Source of the DNA: CAYOBW01 sp964402115
GTDB lineage: Bacteria; Verrucomicrobiota; Kiritimatiellia; UBA8416; CAYOBW01
Direction: 5' to 3'
Assembly: GCA_964402115.1 (NCBI GenBank)
Contig: CAYOBW010000158.1
Coordinates: 1 to 16,255 of the forward strand
DNA length: 16,255 nt
Positions within the stretch are counted from its first letter, which is position 1. Every line of letters begins with the position of its first letter. A program made the translations under genes and the position numbers. The notes under the pieces are model-generated. The model had not been told where the DNA came from. It was given only the letters and a program-made list of their open reading frames with translations, and made no database searches. Shown here piece after piece: positions 14,708 through 16,255 of this stretch.

Positions 14708-15124
14708 CCGCAGTTCGCGGCTCCCTGATCCGGGTACGACTGGAGGGCAATCTGGCCCCGGCGCGTTAGCGGGATGTGAGCAATTGGTCAGTCTGTTGTA
14801 TCGGGCACCTCCAACCCACGCCGGTCAAGCCATAGACTCGCCAGCGGACGGTTCATCGCGCGACTGGCCCCGTCAAGGTCACACCTGTCGGGCCCCGTCA
14901 AGGATCGGTGACAGGCAAATAGCATCACGGGTGACAACGGAGAGGGGTGGCGCATGGTGGCGCGGGACTCGGTGGGTGGCGAGAGTCAGCGGAAGGGGTG
15001 GGGTAGAGACTGGCCTGAAGGGTTGGAAGCGAAGCGAGGCAGAGCGTCCGCGTGCGCGCCAGCCGTGCGGGCGGCGCAGTGGACGGGAAGAGGGCGTGGA
15101 AGAGTTGTCCGTGGCAGCGGCGGA
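14708..15124. other. Non-coding region upstream of the kinase, with a 13-bp direct repeat
   Basis: No convincing gene on either strand. GGCCCCGTCAAGG occurs twice, at 14866-14878 and 14891-14903, with a 25-bp period. CCTGTC (14884-14889) and GACAGG (14910-14915) form an inverted pair around the second copy. These lie about 170-220 bp upstream of the kinase start and could be regulatory. No promoter could be identified confidently. Confidence 0.5.
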
Positions 15125-15366
15125 CAGGTGATTGGTGACACATGTCCCGGAGCGGCTTGCTTCGGCAAAGCCGACTAGCTGGATGAGGGACGGCATCAAG
15201 AAGCCGGAACGCCAAAGCGTTCCGCTCCGGGGGTGACGGACGGCGGTGGACGGCATCGGCAGGCGGCCCGTCCCCCGCGTCACCGCGGGGGCTACAAGGA
15301 TGATGGCCCGCCACCGTCTTCCATCTGTCAGCAACGCGGCATCCACGGGCTGGCGCCCGCGGCTAC
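15125..15366. repeat. Composite repeat copy B (242 bp), direct repeat of copy A
   Basis: Same module order as copy A, with scattered substitutions. A run from CATCAAGAAGCC through the GGAACGC hairpin to GGGTGACGGACGGCGG is identical. Hairpin CCCCCGCG-TCAC-CGCGGGGG is at 15272-15291 with CTAC at 15292-15295. Hairpin CGGGC-TGGC-GCCCG is at 15346-15359 with CTAC at 15363-15366. The left part has its own hairpin, CGGCTT...AAGCCG (15153-15173). Confidence 0.85.
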
Positions 15367-15463
15367 GGGGGGGCGGAGGGATTGGTAACGCGGGCGACAG
15401 AAGCATTTTCAGCAGAACCATTTGGATTCTCTGGCAGAACATGCCCTGTCGCGCCTGACACAC

Positions 15464-15536
15464 CATGATTGGTGCCAAGTGATTTGTGGCGAGTTGCATG
15501 GCGTTATCAGGCACCCATTCTGGGCGCCAATTCATG
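15464..15536. repeat. 73-bp imperfect inverted repeat of the GGTGCC family
   Basis: CATGATTGGTGCC (from 15464) is matched by GGCGCCAATTCATG (15523-15536) in inverse orientation with one gap and one mismatch. Inside, GGTGCCAAGTGATTTGT (15471) resembles the left end of copy A and of the 77-bp element, and AGGCACC (15509-15515) gives a second, inner inverted end. Confidence 0.55.
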
Positions 15537-15556
15537 CGCGAATTCCTTCCGACCGC

Positions 15557-15585
15557 TTGTCGGTCGTGCTGCGGCTTGCTAGATT
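15557..15585 (+). promoter_or_regulatory. Putative sigma-70-type promoter, leaderless
   Basis: TTGTCG (15557-15562), a 17-bp spacer and TAGATT (15580-15585) fit a -35/-10 pair. Only 6 nt separate the -10 from the ATG at 15592, so transcription would start at about the start codon itself. A small inverted repeat GACCG-CTTGT-CGGTC (15551-15565) overlaps the -35 and could be an operator. Confidence 0.45.
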
Positions 15586-15591
15586 CACGCC

Positions 15592-15885
15592 ATGAACACG
15601 ACGGCTGCAGCGCTCGCCGATCTTGCGACGACGACCGACCTGCTTGAGAAGGGGCTCAAGCTGAAGACGACGTGGACGTGGGAGGAGTGGCAGAGCAGCC
15701 GGGCGGCACGACGGGCGATCTCCCGCAAAGTCTGCCCCGCCGGACTGCGGCGTCAGGAGAGCTCTGCCGATCGGCGTCTGCGCGCTGCTTTCGGCGGCGC
15801 GCGCGGTCCGGCCTTCACGGGTCTGCCGCCAGCCGCGCCTGCGTGCCAGGATGAGCCTGGCGGCACACCGGGGTCGGCGGAGTGA
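15592..15885 (+). CDS. Hypothetical short protein or 5' remnant of a gene
   Basis: 97 codons, family not recognised. Residues 1 to about 46 look like real protein: an acidic/hydrophobic helix (ALADLATTTDLLEKGLKLK) followed by TWTWEEWQSSRAARRAISRK, which would be an amphipathic Trp/Arg-rich segment. After that the composition turns to Pro/Gly/Arg-rich sequence resembling translated spacer, and the DNA includes hairpins such as GCCAGG-ATGAG-CCTGGC (15845-15861). The simplest reading is that a longer gene lost its 3' part to repeat insertion or deletion and only its promoter and N-terminus survive. There is no Shine-Dalgarno; the possible leaderless promoter directly upstream is the main support for the start. 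Confidence 0.35.
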   Translation: MNTTAAALADLATTTDLLEKGLKLKTTWTWEEWQSSRAARRAISRKVCPAGLRRQESSADRRLRAAFGGARGPAFTGLPPAAPACQDEPGGTPGSAE

Positions 15886-15904
15886 GGGCTTCTCCGGCTG
15901 GCCG

Positions 15905-15928
15905 GTAGCCCCGCCTTCACCGAAGGCG
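15905..15928 (+). repeat. GTAG-hairpin (REP-like element)
   Basis: GTAG (15905-15908) is followed at once by the 7-bp stem hairpin CGCCTTC-ACC-GAAGGCG (15912-15928). It has the same layout as the GTAG-hairpins of repeats C1, C2, A and B but a different stem sequence. Confidence 0.6.
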
Positions 15929-16183
15929 AGGGCCGATGCCCGCTTGCATCTCGTACGCGGCTGCGCGGAGCGTGGCCCTCCCGGTGCGATTCCAGCGCGC
16001 CTGGATGGCACTGCGAGGGAGGGCGAGGGGCCTCACGAGCCGCGCGACACAGGGGACACACATCGCTTCTGACGCATGACTCCCAACGCCCGCCGTCACG
16101 GTGCCGACCTGGCGAGGCTACCGTGCGCGGCGATGTTGGCGCTCCATTGCGTCCGTCCCTTCCCCATCGGTGTCGGGGTCGGT
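15929..16183. other. Non-coding region, nothing recognised
   Basis: No credible gene on either strand and no structure beyond GC-rich background. The minus-strand open frames here are short and compositionally like translated spacer. Confidence 0.5.
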
Positions 16184-16254
16184 ATCGGTATCGGGGTCGC
16201 TCTCCACGGGTGGTGTTCCCATGGCCACCATCGGATGGGGATGTCGATACCGAT
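16184..16254. repeat. GGTATC-type repeat with 10-bp inverted ends at window edge
   Basis: ATCGGTATCG (16184-16193) is perfectly complementary to CGATACCGAT (16245-16254). The left side is part of a degenerate hexamer run of GTCGGG and GTATCG units beginning near 16171. The element probably continues beyond the window. Confidence 0.55.
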
Positions 16255-16255
16255 T

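Noticed and set aside
14697..14750. Earlier start for the kinase at 14750
   Set aside because: ATG ending at 14696 has GGAGG at 6-nt spacing; the extension is Arg/Thr-rich and atypical.
13575..15131. 518-codon plus-strand frame opposite the kinase
   Set aside because: The antisense kinase has every catalytic motif; this frame runs on into the repeat region and shows no domain.
15532..16011. 159-codon minus-strand frame near the right end
   Set aside because: Composition like translated spacer, no recognisable motif, and it overlaps both a GTAG-hairpin and the better-supported plus-strand start.

Overview
The window is very GC-rich bacterial DNA. It is probably from the PVC group (Planctomycetes, Verrucomicrobia, Kiritimatiellae, Lentisphaerae). 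That placement is an inference from the gene order MoxR ATPase, DUF58, two membrane VWA proteins, a very large DUF4175-like protein and a squalene-cyclase-like toroid protein, and from long intergenic spacers packed with small hairpin repeats. No rRNA, tRNA or other phylogenetic marker is present to prove it.

Positions 1-12033 hold one tightly packed plus-strand operon that enters from upstream. Its genes are the C-terminal part of a MoxR AAA+ ATPase; a DUF58 protein with a VWA metal-site motif; a 987-residue BatA-type membrane VWA protein that also carries a PA14 domain; an 876-residue membrane VWA protein; a 1276-residue three-helix membrane protein with a long coiled coil and a Gln/Ala-rich tail holding 12 copies of a five-residue repeat; and a secreted 360-residue alpha/alpha-toroid protein. 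The last four genes overlap each other (14 nt, then two ATGA junctions), so they are probably translationally coupled. By analogy with other MoxR/VWA systems, the ATPase and DUF58 protein act in the cytoplasm on an envelope complex formed by the VWA and coiled-coil proteins. The substrate is unknown.

Positions 12034-13121 lie between the convergent operon and kinase gene and contain no credible gene. They form a mosaic of small repeats: two tandem 85-bp units with GTAG-hairpins (REP-like), a 77-bp element with GGTGCCAGG inverted ends, a 90-bp element with 25-bp terminal inverted repeats (22/25 matching), an A+T-rich GATTA-type inverted repeat, and a 244-bp composite repeat.

Positions 13122-14696 (minus strand) encode a soluble hybrid histidine kinase: CBS pair, HisKA, HATPase and receiver. 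It is bracketed by two direct copies of the ~243-bp composite repeat (12846-13089 and 15125-15366).

Positions 14697-16255 are mainly non-coding repeat mosaic. They include one possible short gene or gene remnant (15592-15885) behind a plausible leaderless promoter, another GTAG-hairpin, and a GGTATC-type inverted repeat at the right edge.
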